Source: Piper betle (Eukaryota > Streptophyta > Magnoliopsida > Piperales > Piperaceae). Taken from it: 64,000 bases of DNA. The translations under genes and the position numbers were made by a program. How positions within the stretch are numbered: position 1 is the stretch's first letter; the number at the start of each line of letters is the position of its first letter. The notes under the pieces were generated by a model. The model ran no database searches, was not told where the DNA came from, and saw only the letters and a list, made by a program, of their open reading frames with translations. Below, piece by piece: positions 10,388 to 20,605 of the stretch. Location: positions 1-64,000 of the forward strand of contig JAURVB010009077.1 in assembly GCA_033002965.1 (NCBI GenBank), read 5' to 3'.

Positions 10388-12931
10388 ATGCCAGAATATA
10401 GTGATAGCCATCATTCATTCTCTTTGTTAGTCGAAACTAGTGCTCTTGCTCAGATGCCAGAAACATGTAAGAATGACCCTGCTCTGAAGATTAACAGCCA
10501 AAACATAAAAATAGAACCTTTGACAACGGCTATAGCAACAGAGAGCAAACTTGAAAAGCAAGAAAACCACATTAATGTTGAAAATGTGGCAAGTGAAAAC
10601 TGCATGGAGGAGGTTCACACCATAGCTGCAGCTGGGATTCAGTTGACCGAGAAAGAAATAAATATATATGCTGACAAGTCAATTTCAGAAATTATGCTTC
10701 CAGAGTTGGTTTGTTTCCAAGGCAGCAGTTATCATGTTGTTAAAGAGATATGCGTCGATGATGGATTGCCTTGTCCCGACAAAGTTCTTACTAATAATGG
10801 CTCTAGAATATTTCAGAAAGGTCTTGGTGAACTTCTGATTGCCGTTGAAGATGATTTGGGTGGCTTGTCAAGGTTAGCGGACAGCCTAGATGATGACCAT
10901 GATCAGGTTGTTACTGAGGACAAATTGGCAGCAACAGAATATTTTGTAGGCATGGATAAGGATTGTGAAGTCAACTCTGAACAGGAGAAGTGTCTGGACG
11001 GATTTGATGTCCAGGGTCTTCCTGAAGATGCATCAGAACACTGTGGAAGCCTGCTGAAGGAATGTGTAACTGGTTTTGAACAAAAGAATGAAACTGAAGA
11101 TGTTGCCGCAGAGGTGACTGCATCTGAAATATTGCCTGCAAAACTAGAATCTGAAGCAGAAAATTTTCTCCCAGCTGATTCGATCAGCCCTGGAGCAAAT
11201 AATGAACAGCATTTATCCATTCAGGTAAGTCGGCAGAGTTTCTGCTCTCACTTTACTTCAATTTTTTTTTTACAAAGTGAAAGTACTAAAACTTGATTTA
11301 TAACAATAAATTTTCAATAATCTCTGAAGCGTTCATCCACTATGCAGGGACATAAAGTTGTTATTTGTTGTAGAAATATTGTCAATTACAAACATGTGCA
11401 TATGGATAAGTAGTAGTTGGGATTTTTTATGCTTCTCCCTGTGGATGTTGTGATTGTGATACTTAGATTTATTTCTTCTTAAGTTATAAGATTTCTGCCT
11501 GGCAGAAGATTGCATCTGAAAAATCCATGTTGCAAATTGGTATTTGATGGGGTTTCTTATATATACAAAGAGGTTTGCATGGATGTAAGCATCAAATGAG
11601 CACATCAGAAAATTTCAATCATGATATTATAACTTTAATATAAATTTTCAAAGCTTCATCTGATATATGAACATACTTATCTACTTAACCTCCAGTTTTT
11701 TTTGTAATGGTTGAAAATTCAAATTTATTATAGTTAATGAATACATCATGTGTTTGTGCATGGAAAACTTTGCAGGCCCCAAAACCTGAGGAAAATGTAA
11801 CAGTTTCAAATGAAATGTCGACAGATAAATCTTTCCATGAAAATGGAAATATTAATGAGAATTTGACTGATCATAAAGAGAGTAATGAGGTTGCCACTTC
11901 TGACTTGGTCTCACCACCTGAGAAAAGTGGTGCGGGTAAAGATACAGACAACACAGACACTCTACAACATCCTCGTCCGAGTTTTACCATGTCTTCAGCT
12001 GAAGATGATGACCCTTTTCACAGCCTTTCTGGCTCAAAAAGGAGTTTATTTATTCAAAATGGCCTTGGAGAGTTGAACTCCGCTAGAAATTCTGTCTCTG
12101 GCTCAATTGCATCCTCTGGGCAATTAACTTATCCAGGAAACATCTCATTCCGTTCAGATAGCAGTACTGGAAGCACTCGCTCATTTGCCTTCCCCATGTA
12201 AGTAACTTTTTTATTGCCTGCAAGCTTTAGATGCCCTGTCAATTCTGGTGCACTTCATAGTTCATTCCAGTAGACTATTTTCCATTGATTGGGTATGTAG
12301 TTGATGAGCCCCTTTGTTATCATGAGATGTTAATATTTTTACTTTATAGTGCTCATTACTTGTCATAGGGCAACTAAAAGGACCTTCGACAGATTGTGCA
12401 TATGGGGGCCTTAAATGATACATAACTGTGAATTTTGCTGGTGCTAATTAAGATCTTCCTACTTATTTTCCAAACTGGTACCTGTGAAATGGAATGGCCT
12501 AAGTTATTCTGCTAAATAATTTATGAAGAGAAACGAAATACCCCGCATCACTGCGCTGCATTTGGCCAAAAATTTTTGTATTGCAAGTCATGCATTTGGG
12601 CTGAAATTTTAGCAGTGCAACGACTGTTTCCAGTTAATATTGTGACGATGCTGTCAATGCCTGAAGTGGTCTGAGAGAGAGCAATAAAATTGAATCCCCT
12701 GATGCATATTGTTTTTTACATGCTATAGTAGCATGATTTTGTAGACATGTTATGAGTTCACTGATACATAGCAAAAAATTTGGGAGAAGAATAAATGTAG
12801 TTCTTGCTTCTTTGCAATGCAGCTTAGCCCCTGAATGGAATAGCAGTCCTGTTAAGATGGCAAAGGCTGACCGAAGGCTCCTAAAAGGACGCTGGAGTTG
12901 GAAGCAGAAAGTTGTATGCTGTAAATTCTAA
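10388..12931 (+). CDS. Gar2-related / BASL-like C-terminal motif protein, function unknown
   Basis: Three coding exons, 10388-11224, 11776-12197 and 12823-12931, join in frame to give 455 residues. Most of the protein is acidic, Ser/Thr/Glu-rich and predicted disordered. The conserved part is the C-terminus, where FRSDSSTGSTRSFAFP runs over the last splice site into the tail LAPEWNSSPVKMAKADRR and ends KVVCCKF. This tail is typical of plant proteins annotated as '18S pre-ribosomal assembly protein gar2-related', and it resembles the C-terminal part of the stomatal polarity protein BASL, including an FxFP-type (FAFP) MAP-kinase docking motif. A short motif occurs twice, IFQKGLGELL near residue 140 and LFIQNGLGEL before the conserved tail. 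The gar2 name comes from low-complexity similarity and should not be read as function. Gene model good; function unknown. Confidence 0.8.
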
Positions 12932-13434
12932 ACGAGGCTCTTTTTCCTTTACAGTTTCCCCTTCTTTGAAAAGAAAAATGGAATCATATATACATGGTCG
13001 AGTGAGATAAGTGTGTTTATTGAGAACTCCTATGTTAATTAGTATTTATATATTTATGCAGTTTTTCAACTTTGTGGCATTGTATTAGGAATACTACTCT
13101 AAAAATAACTTATGGCATCAAATTATGTTTTTGTTTTCGACAGTAATCAAGATGGTATGAATAATATTCTTGGATCCTAAAAATTTTACAAAATTCTTGA
13201 CCTTCCCCATGTCACAATGTTATGCTTTGTTGAGGAGTTTAGTAGTTAAAAATTAAGCATGGTATGAGTATGCTCTAAGTGAGTTGATTAATTTCAATAA
13301 TTATAAAATTAGAATGCTTTGCCAAATTATTATTAATAACATATAAAAAATTTTATTTATTTAAGATTAAGGAAATTTAACTTCGTTCTCCATGCCTACA
13401 CTGATGCCTATGGGCTTACCTACATTTCTTTCGA
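12932..13434. other. Spacer between gar2-like and PPR genes
   Basis: AT-rich 3' flank of the preceding gene; no ORF or repeat worth calling. Confidence 0.4.
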
Positions 13435-13475
13435 GGCCCAAACCATATTCCTTAGGCCCATAACATTCGGGCCCA
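13435..13475 (+). promoter_or_regulatory. Cluster of three GGCCCA (site II, TCP-type) elements before the PPR gene
   Basis: GGCCCA occurs at 13435-13440, 13455-13460 and 13470-13475, the reverse complement of the TGGGCC site II motif. Such clusters just upstream of the start are common in plant genes for organelle-targeted and translation proteins. The start codon follows 60 bases later at 13537. The function is inferred from motif and position. Confidence 0.5.
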
Positions 13476-13536
13476 CATCGTGAAACCTTCTTGTTTCCAC
13501 TTTTTCCGGCACCGGCGCCGGCGAACAAGGGCGGAG

Positions 13537-15447
13537 ATGGCTATCGCCGCCGCCACTGCCGCCGTCCACCTCCCCCTTCCTCTCCCCACCAGCACCACCT
13601 CCGGCGACTCCGCGCAACCCCGCCGGACGACTCCGCTGACCACTCCCCCGCCATCTCCCCAACCTCCCCACGCCCTCCGAACTCAAGCAGCTCCACGCCC
13701 ACGTCGCCAAGACCGGCGCCTCCCTCTCCGACCTCCCCCTCCCAAAGCTAGCCCTCGCCTGCGCCCTCACCCCTCCTTCGACTACGCCGACGCCGTCCTC
13801 CGCCGCGCTGACCCCTCCCCGATCGTCGTCTGGAACTCTTGCCTCCGCGCCCTCGCCGAGTCCCACTCCCCGGACGACGCCCTCCTCCTCTTCCGGCGAC
13901 TCCGCGTCGCCGACCTCCTCCCCGACACCTTCACCTTCTCGTTCGCCGTCAAGGCTTGCTCGCAGCTGTCCGCCCTCCCCGAAGGTAAGTCGATCCACGC
14001 TCTCATCGAAAAGCTCGGTTTGAAAACCGGCGATGCGTTCCTTCTCAACACCATTCTTCATATGTACGCGTCGTCGGGTGCGATCGACGATGCCCGGCGG
14101 CTGTTCGACGTGATGCCGAAGAGGGACGTCGTGTCCTGGAACATACTCCTGACGCGGTACACGAAAGTGGGGGACATGGCGGCGGCCTTCGAGATGTTCG
14201 AGAGAATGCCGAAGAGGAGTGTGAGGTCGTGGACGGCGATGATCGCCGGGTATGTGCAGTGCGGCCGGCCGAAGACGGCCGTGGAGCTTTACTATGGGAT
14301 GGAGGCGGCGGGGATGAAGCCGAACGAGGTGACGGTGGTGGCGGTCGCCGCCGCCTGCGCAGATTTGGGCGCTCTCGATCTGGGTAGGAGGGTTCACGAG
14401 TACTCCGATGGGTGTGGGTTTGGGAAGAATGTGCGTATCTGCAATACTCTGATTGATATGTATATTAAATGTGGCTGCTTGGAGGTGGCGGAGAGATTGT
14501 TTGGTGGGATGGGAGAGAGGTCGGTTGTGTCCTGGTCTGCCATGATCGGCGGCTTCGCCATCCATGGCCGGGCCGAGGAAGCTTTGTGGTTGTTCAGGAG
14601 GATGACACAGATTGGGATACGACCGAATGCAGTCACCTACCTTGGTGTTCTTCAAGCTTGTAGCCATATGGGGCTAGTCGACGATGGCCGCAAGTATTTT
14701 AGCAGCATGACCAGAGATTATGGCATCATTCCTACCATTGAGCATTATGGTTGTATGGTTGATCTGCTGAGCCGATCTGGATTGCTGCAAGAAGCGCATG
14801 AGTTCATCAGAAACATGCCGATCAAGCCAAACTCTGTAGTGTGGGGCGCTCTGCTTGGGGGATGCAGGCTTCATAAAAACGTAGAGATGGGGGAGACAGT
14901 GATCAAGCATCTCCAAGAGCTCGACCCGCAGAACGATGGGTACTACGTCGTTCTGTCCAACATATATGCGGAGTTGGGGAGGTGGAAGGATGTGGCGGGG
15001 ATCAGGAGGCTGATGAAGGAGCGTGGGTTGAAGAAGACGCCTGGTCGGAGCTCAATCACTGTCAATGGCGTTGTTCACGAGTTTGTAGCCGGAGATGGGT
15101 CTCATCCTTGTTCCGAAGAGATATTCGAGAGGTGGGAGGAGCTGTTGAAGCGAATGAAAGATAGAGGGTACGTACCAGACACATCAGTGGTGTTGCTAGA
15201 TATGAAGGAAGAAGAGAAGGTTGATGTAGTGTACCGTCACAGTGAGAAGCTGGCTGTGGTTTTTGGTCTGATAAACACACGGCCAGGGACACCGATCAGA
15301 ATAATGAAGAACCTCAGGGTGTGCAACGATTGCCACACGGCTTTGAAGATAATTTCGGATGTTGAAGAGAGGGAGATTGTTGTGCGGGACAGAAATCGGT
15401 TCCATTGTTTCAAAGATGGCTCATGTTCTTGTAAAGACTATTGGTGA
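13537..15447 (+). CDS. PLS-class pentatricopeptide repeat protein with DYW domain
   Basis: Intronless gene for an organelle RNA editing factor: PPR repeats select the RNA site and the DYW domain is a cytidine deaminase. The start chosen is the ATG at 13537, in a context consistent with a Ser/Pro-rich transit peptide; an in-frame ATG 57 bases upstream is also open. The 636 residues hold a tandem array of about ten P/L/S repeats (for example VVSWNILLTRYTKVGDMAAA, SWSAMIGGFAIHGRAEEALW), then E/E+ motifs (GRSSITVNGVVHEFVAGDGS, SHP) and a complete DYW domain with HSEKLA, CNDCH, HCFKDGSCSC and the terminal DYW. Odd: between about 13655 and 13770 the used frame is meaningless, while the +1 frame encodes a standard PPR N-terminal segment (SELKQLHAHVAKTGASLSDL). 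Two compensating single-base shifts in C-rich runs explain this. GC content is very high in the first kilobase. Confidence 0.93.
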   Translation: MAIAAATAAVHLPLPLPTSTTSGDSAQPRRTTPLTTPPPSPQPPHALRTQAAPRPRRQDRRLPLRPPPPKASPRLRPHPSFDYADAVLRRADPSPIVVWNSCLRALAESHSPDDALLLFRRLRVADLLPDTFTFSFAVKACSQLSALPEGKSIHALIEKLGLKTGDAFLLNTILHMYASSGAIDDARRLFDVMPKRDVVSWNILLTRYTKVGDMAAAFEMFERMPKRSVRSWTAMIAGYVQCGRPKTAVELYYGMEAAGMKPNEVTVVAVAAACADLGALDLGRRVHEYSDGCGFGKNVRICNTLIDMYIKCGCLEVAERLFGGMGERSVVSWSAMIGGFAIHGRAEEALWLFRRMTQIGIRPNAVTYLGVLQACSHMGLVDDGRKYFSSMTRDYGIIPTIEHYGCMVDLLSRSGLLQEAHEFIRNMPIKPNSVVWGALLGGCRLHKNVEMGETVIKHLQELDPQNDGYYVVLSNIYAELGRWKDVAGIRRLMKERGLKKTPGRSSITVNGVVHEFVAGDGSHPCSEEIFERWEELLKRMKDRGYVPDTSVVLLDMKEEEKVDVVYRHSEKLAVVFGLINTRPGTPIRIMKNLRVCNDCHTALKIISDVEEREIVVRDRNRFHCFKDGSCSCKDYW

Positions 15448-15693
15448 AAATTGCAGTGCAAGCTGTAATTTTCTTTTCCTAGATATTATTGGTCTACATG
15501 CTTTTGATGCTCCTCTCTCTACTAGAATCTGAATAAGAATATGAGGGACATAGTGAGTGCCCCGGCATGTGAATGGATAATTTTTTCTTTCCAAGCAGCA
15601 TGTGATTAAATCCCTGCACTTTCTGATTGTGGGTTTGTTCAGTCAGATGACTCATATCACCACCAGGTTTCGTGGAAGCAACCCGGGTTGCAC

Positions 15694-16954
15694 AGATCGG
15701 TTGATTCCGTGCAGACTGCCGATTTAAATCGGATCGGCATCACGCCGATCCGATTTCGGCCGATTCTGACCGATTTAACTTGAAATCGGAATCGGCCGAT
15801 TTAAATCAGAATCGGTTTTTAGAAAATTACCAAAATACACTAAGTATGATTTTTATTAAATTATTTAAGCATGGGTAAAATAGTAATTTGGATTTTAAAA
15901 ACCTAAAATCAAACCCCTCCCCTCCCGCTTCCGCCGTCGCGTTCGCTCCGCCGCCCTCCGCAGCGCTTCCGCCGTCCGACCTCAGCTCCGTCCGACCACG
16001 CCATCGCCCACCCGATTCTGACCTCAGCTCCGCCCTCCGCCGCGCTTTTGCCGTCTAACGCTCTGCCCGATTTGGAACTGAGTTCCGCCCTCCGCCGCGA
16101 TTTTGCCCGATTTTGCTGCACGACTTTCCGACCACGCAACTGCCGTTCAACGCTCCGCCGATTCCGAACTCAGTTCCTCCCTCTGCCGCGATTCTGCCAT
16201 CCGACGCTCTGCCCGACCTTCCAACCATGCAACCGTCGTCCGACGCTCCGCCGATTCCGAACTCAGTTCCGCCCTCTGCAGTGATTCCGCCACGATTCCG
16301 CCGTCTAACACTCTGCCCGACCTTCCAACCACGCAACCGCCGTCCAATGCTCCGCCGATTCCAAACTCAGTTCCACCCTCCGCCGCGATTCCACCGTCCG
16401 ACGCTCCGCCCGACCTTCCGACCACGCCACCGCCGTCCGACCTCAGCTCCGTCCGACCACGCCACCGCCGCCCGATTCCGACCTCAGCTCTGCCCTCTGC
16501 CGCGCTTCCGACCGAAAATTTGGGTAAATTTGGATTTTTTTATTAAAATTGAATATTGTAATGTAAAAATTATTATTTATGATGTTCTAATTGATTAATA
16601 TGATGTGCGAATAGTGATGTCCAAATTGAAATTTTGTGCGTGTGGTAAATTATGATCTGCGAGTACGTGCTATGTGCAAATCGTAATGTGCAAATTATTG
16701 TTGTATAAATACTTAAATTTGTGTATTTATATTGAGAAATTATATAATTATGTATTTCAGGTATTTATATTATGAGTTGGCAAATTTTTATATATGATCG
16801 ATTTAACTGAACCTGATTCTTGGCCGATTCAGACCGATTCTTAGCCGATTCAGACCGATTCAGACCGATTCCAATTCTGATTCCGATTCCGATTCCCTGG
16901 AAAATCGATTCCGATTCCGATTTCGATTCATGCAACCATGGAATCAACCAATCT
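15694..16954. mobile_element. Candidate non-autonomous DNA transposon with a GC-rich tandem core
   Basis: Both ends carry an imperfect inverted repeat: AGATCGGTTGATTCCGTG at 15694 and the reverse complement of the right end AGATTGGTTGATTCCATG ending at 16954 (16 of 18 match). Inside each end are many short subterminal copies of a CGATTT/AATCGG motif, as is usual for hAT-like elements. The interior holds the GC-rich tandem repeat described separately and an AT-rich tract. I could not find a matching 8-bp target duplication, so the superfamily is uncertain. No transposase is encoded. It lies between the PPR gene and a phosphatase relic. Confidence 0.5.
15915..16515. repeat. GC-rich tandem repeat, ~93-104-bp unit
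   Basis: Variants of a unit built from CCGACCTTCCAACCACGCAA, CCGTCCGACGCTCCGCC and GATTCCGAACTCAGTTCC recur. The last block occurs near 16158, 16251 and 16355, giving spacings of 93 and 104 bases, with degenerate units before and after. The repeat keeps several frames open by chance, so ORFs over it are not genes. Confidence 0.85.
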
Positions 16955-17289
16955 CTACACATAAAAACATTACCAGTCTTTATAAAATAGCTCGTTTTTA
17001 ATGCATATGTGACAAGGAGCTCTTGGGTTGGGCAGCTGCCGACCTCTTAGCTCGCTGCGCGCGCCCTAAAAGCTAGTAAATATGTATCGGCCAACTTTAT
17101 AAAATCGCATTCTCATCAGGCTTTTATTGGATCTTCCCTCGTTGTGTATCTATTTGTCTTCTTCAAGGTGGGAATTGGTGCTCTTTTCTTTTACGTATTT
17201 ATCGAATTTGTGGTTTAAGAGCAAACTGAATAGGATAAGCCTTTGTATGCATTGTCCAGTAGATGATGATCGGCATTCCTTGTTCACAG

Positions 17290-18978
17290 GTTGGAGCGGT
17301 TATTGTCGGATTAGATCATAATATAAATTATTACAAGCTCCAGTAAGATTTTTTTCTTGCTCATTTCTCACTTCTGCCGAAAATAATATACAAAGTGTTC
17401 AATTGGTGCCATTAATATTATGAGTTCCGGTGGTTTTGCTATTTACACTTTACAGGTATGCTACTCTCTGCATTCGGGAGAATCCCGGTCGCCTTTTCAT
17501 TGCCACCAACCATGATTCAATTGGCAATCTTACTGATTTACAAGAATGGCCAGGAGGAAGATTTGCCCCATTGGTGTGGTTAAACATTACGAGCTCTGTT
17601 TAGAATATAAACCGTTTTCATAGCTGACAACGGAGATGGTTGCGTTGATGATCAGGTTGCAGGGTGTATGGTTGCCGCCGTAAGTGGGTCAACCGAAATA
17701 GAACCTATGGTTGTTGGAAAACCTTCAACTTTCATTATGGACTATTTGCTGGACAGGTAACGAGAAACCAACATCTTTGCCCAAAGCTCGTAACCAACAG
17801 CTCCGAGAGTTGGGTAAAAATCTGAACAATACTGATTGTTTACGACGAGAGAGTTATTGTACAAAATTTCCAAGTTCCTATGAGAAAAATGTTGGGTTTC
17901 CGCATCATGTGAAGGTGACAGGTGATGTTTAGAGGTGAGAGGTGACTTAGTATATATGATAATGGAAAAAATTTATTCCTTGAATTAACTTTTAAATTAA
18001 AAGAGTCTTATGATACCTGTTACAAGTCTCTTTTAGTGGCCTATTAAGCCAAACAATAATATCAAAATCTTGTTGGTTTTGATGTTACTGTAGAGCCAAC
18101 CCGAATTGGAGTCTCAGAATTTTACTATATTACGTGGGCCTAACATATAATGAGAAGGAGATGATTCAAGTGGGCTAGCCCGAAATGGAGTCTCCTAAAA
18201 CTTCACTATAACATGTAGACCCATCACTATATATGGTCAAGGAGGATAATTCGGGTAGTATGATGTGGGAGAGGGAGAATTGTTAAGTTTATTCTACATC
18301 ATATTTGGAGGTAACCGGTGACTTGTATATAGGTAATGAGAAAAATTGTTCCTTAAAGCTAGCTTTTGATTAAGAGAGACTCATAACACCTATTGCAAGT
18401 CCTTTTAGGGGCTATTGAACCCAACAAAAACCAACTTAAAGCCCAGCTCTCTAGGAATATAGTCTTAGAAAATGAGCAGCTCTTGATGTTGTCAAGGCCA
18501 TTCTCCGTGGGCACGACAAAGAGAAAGGCCATTTTGCATCCCGCCATTCCAACCTCCAAGTTCCAACTACATACGTTTGGATTTTGTTGAGTATCTTACA
18601 ATTTAGACATGCCGAGAATGGTGGTCAATCAAATTATTTTCTTCCGGGTGTAAGCTGATTTTGAGTAGAAGTTAGTTCCCCAGTCTGTCTTAATTAGGAC
18701 ATATCTGCAGATTTAAGCTCGACACATCCAAAATGCGCATGGTCGGGTATAGGCTCGATACCGGTATTCTTTTCGGCAAGAAAGCAGGAAGTAAAACCCT
18801 CCTTGTCTTTTCAGGTTACACTTCGAACTTCATTAGTCATCTTGTCTAAACTTTATTTTGTCATCCTGCGTTACTATATCATACTATTTGTAAGTCTTTT
18901 CCTGCTTGTGACAACGAAACAGGCGTCACAAAGCCTTCAGCTCTTCAAGACCCTTCCAATGGCTCCAAATGTTTACAA
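17290..18978 (+). pseudogene. Phosphoglycolate phosphatase (PGLP/PNPP-type HAD) pseudogene, 5'-truncated
   Basis: Five exon-like blocks on the plus strand keep the order of plant phosphoglycolate/4-nitrophenyl phosphatase: 17290-17342 (VGAVIVGLD..NYYKLQ), 17456-~17563 (YATLCIRENPGRLFIATN, LTDLQEW), 17663-17756 (GSTEIEPMVVGKPSTFIMDY), 18711-18814 (MVGYRLDTGILFGKKAGSKT) and 18923-18978 (GVT..SALQDPSN). Introns remain, so this is a genomic copy, not a processed one. The N-terminal part with the catalytic DxDG motif is absent, and block two lacks a donor site. In the fourth block the motif IV acidic pair is lost: family GDRLDTD reads GYRLDTG. The last block runs into a transposon end at about 18979. 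Non-functional as a phosphatase. Confidence 0.88.
17935..18430. repeat. Two diverged direct repeats inside the phosphatase relic
   Basis: A block starting GAGGTGACTTAGTATATATG (about 17935-18180) recurs in diverged form from about 18302, sharing motifs such as GGTGACTT, AAAATT..TTCCTT and GAGACTCATAACACCTATTG. A second shared block, CCCGAA(T/A)TGGAGTCTC, occurs at about 18099 and 18179. Probably remnants of an element inserted in the old third intron. Boundaries are approximate. Confidence 0.55.
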
Positions 18979-19584
18979 ATGGGTACCTAATCGAACGAAT
19001 TAGTGAGCATTTGGCATTTAGCTCGTCTCGACTCGACTCAAAACTCGATATTTAAATACTCGAGCTCAAACTTAACTCGACTCAAACTCGAATCTTATGA
19101 GTCGAGTTTGAACAAGACAGTGTTCGACTCGACTCGGTTATAACTCGAACTCGACTCGAAATCAACTTGTAGCTCAAATCAAACTTGATTCAATAATATA
19201 ATATAATAATATACATAATATCAGTTGCCTACGCAAAATACATTTAAAATAGTAGATAAATCTTATTATTGACTATTAATATAAATTTTAAAAAATAATT
19301 TTACTATAATGAAAAAAAACCTAATTTTAATTAACATGAGTCTGCTACCTGCCAAAAATCTCTACCACAACAATTTAACTGTTTATCGTGGCTTAATTAA
19401 CTAAAATCGTAAGGTTAACAAATTATGCATGTCATGACTTATATAAGAGACAGACAATCAAAAACATGGATAAAATAGCCAAAAGATTTACAGTTTATTA
19501 CTAAGATAAAAACACATATATAAAAATATCATACCTATAATCGATTCTTATATGATTCGGCATCCATCAATAAGCTCATGTGTA

Positions 19585-20605
19585 AAACCTGTGACTTGAT
19601 TCAGAGTTTTATATAAGCGAACCAATCGATTCAACCATCGGTTCGAGTCAAATCAGTATCATGAACAACATGCTAAGTCGAGGCCAACCATGAGTTATGA
19701 GCGATGAGGGTTAAATGTACCTAAGTATATGATAATAACGCTAGAAAGATAATGAAAAATGAGTAATTAAAGTGTAACACCCCATTTCGGCTCACCTGTG
19801 AACCGACCCGGAAATGTCACCGGCGACCGAACCGTTCGCTAATCTACTGGGTTCGGTTAAGCCGACCCGGATCTGCCCTCGGTGTCTAAAGATGGAGATG
19901 CAACATGAAATGCATGGATGGGATGCGTGGATTCTAACGTAGTCCTACATGCATGCTATGATGTACAAGCAAAGACAAGACAAAATAATAAATGAGAAAC
20001 CAAAAGAAAATATATACTATTTTATAAAAATACGGTAACACATGCTAATCTACCATGACATTCAACCATTATCTCATTCGTTTTTACCTGAGCCGAGCCT
20101 GAACTCAAGGCTCCTTGCTCATTCCCATTTATCTGTTCATTTCATATCAAGTAATTTATCTAAACAAACACATCAAAATTATCATTCACGTAGCAATAAC
20201 ACACCATTAATATACGTTACACGCGGCAGGTACATGTGTGCGTGGTTCCGTGCTGCTCCTCTGCAGTCCCGACAGCTTTCATCGCTCGCATTCCTCACCT
20301 ACATATATATAGAAAAACCGTCAGTAACTAGTGAGCCGCCGCCTCCGCCAACCTTGTCAACGCTGTAGGTGCGTCGAGCTTGCCGAACTGTTGCCAACGA
20401 TACCCCATACCTGTAAAACCTGTGACTCGAGTCAGAGTTTTACGGGAGTGAACCAGTCGGTTCAACCGTCGGTTCGAGTCGAGTCAGCTTCATGGACCGC
20501 GAGCTGAGTTGAGGCCAGCTGTGAGTTATGAGCGATGAGGGTCATGTATGCTCAAATGTACGATGATAACGCCTAAAAGATGATGAAAAATGGGTTATCA
20601 AGTAT
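19585..20605. repeat. Direct repeat pair (~190 bp) flanking the left inverted arm
   Basis: GTAAAACCTGTGACTTGATT at about 19585-19772 and GTAAAACCTGTGACTCGAGT at about 20411-20605 start two copies that share CAGAGTTTTA, CGGTTCGAGTC, GAGTTATGAGCGATGAGGGT and AGATAATGAAAAATG-like blocks. The second copy is GC-richer. The left arm of the long inverted repeat lies exactly between them. Confidence 0.75.

Noticed and set aside
13420..14667. 415-codon open frame on the minus strand
   Set aside because: It is antisense to the GC-rich PPR gene; codon structure and domains are on the plus strand.
16048..16598. Overlapping open frames in several frames and both strands
   Set aside because: They arise from the 93-104-bp GC-rich tandem repeat, which lacks stops in several frames.
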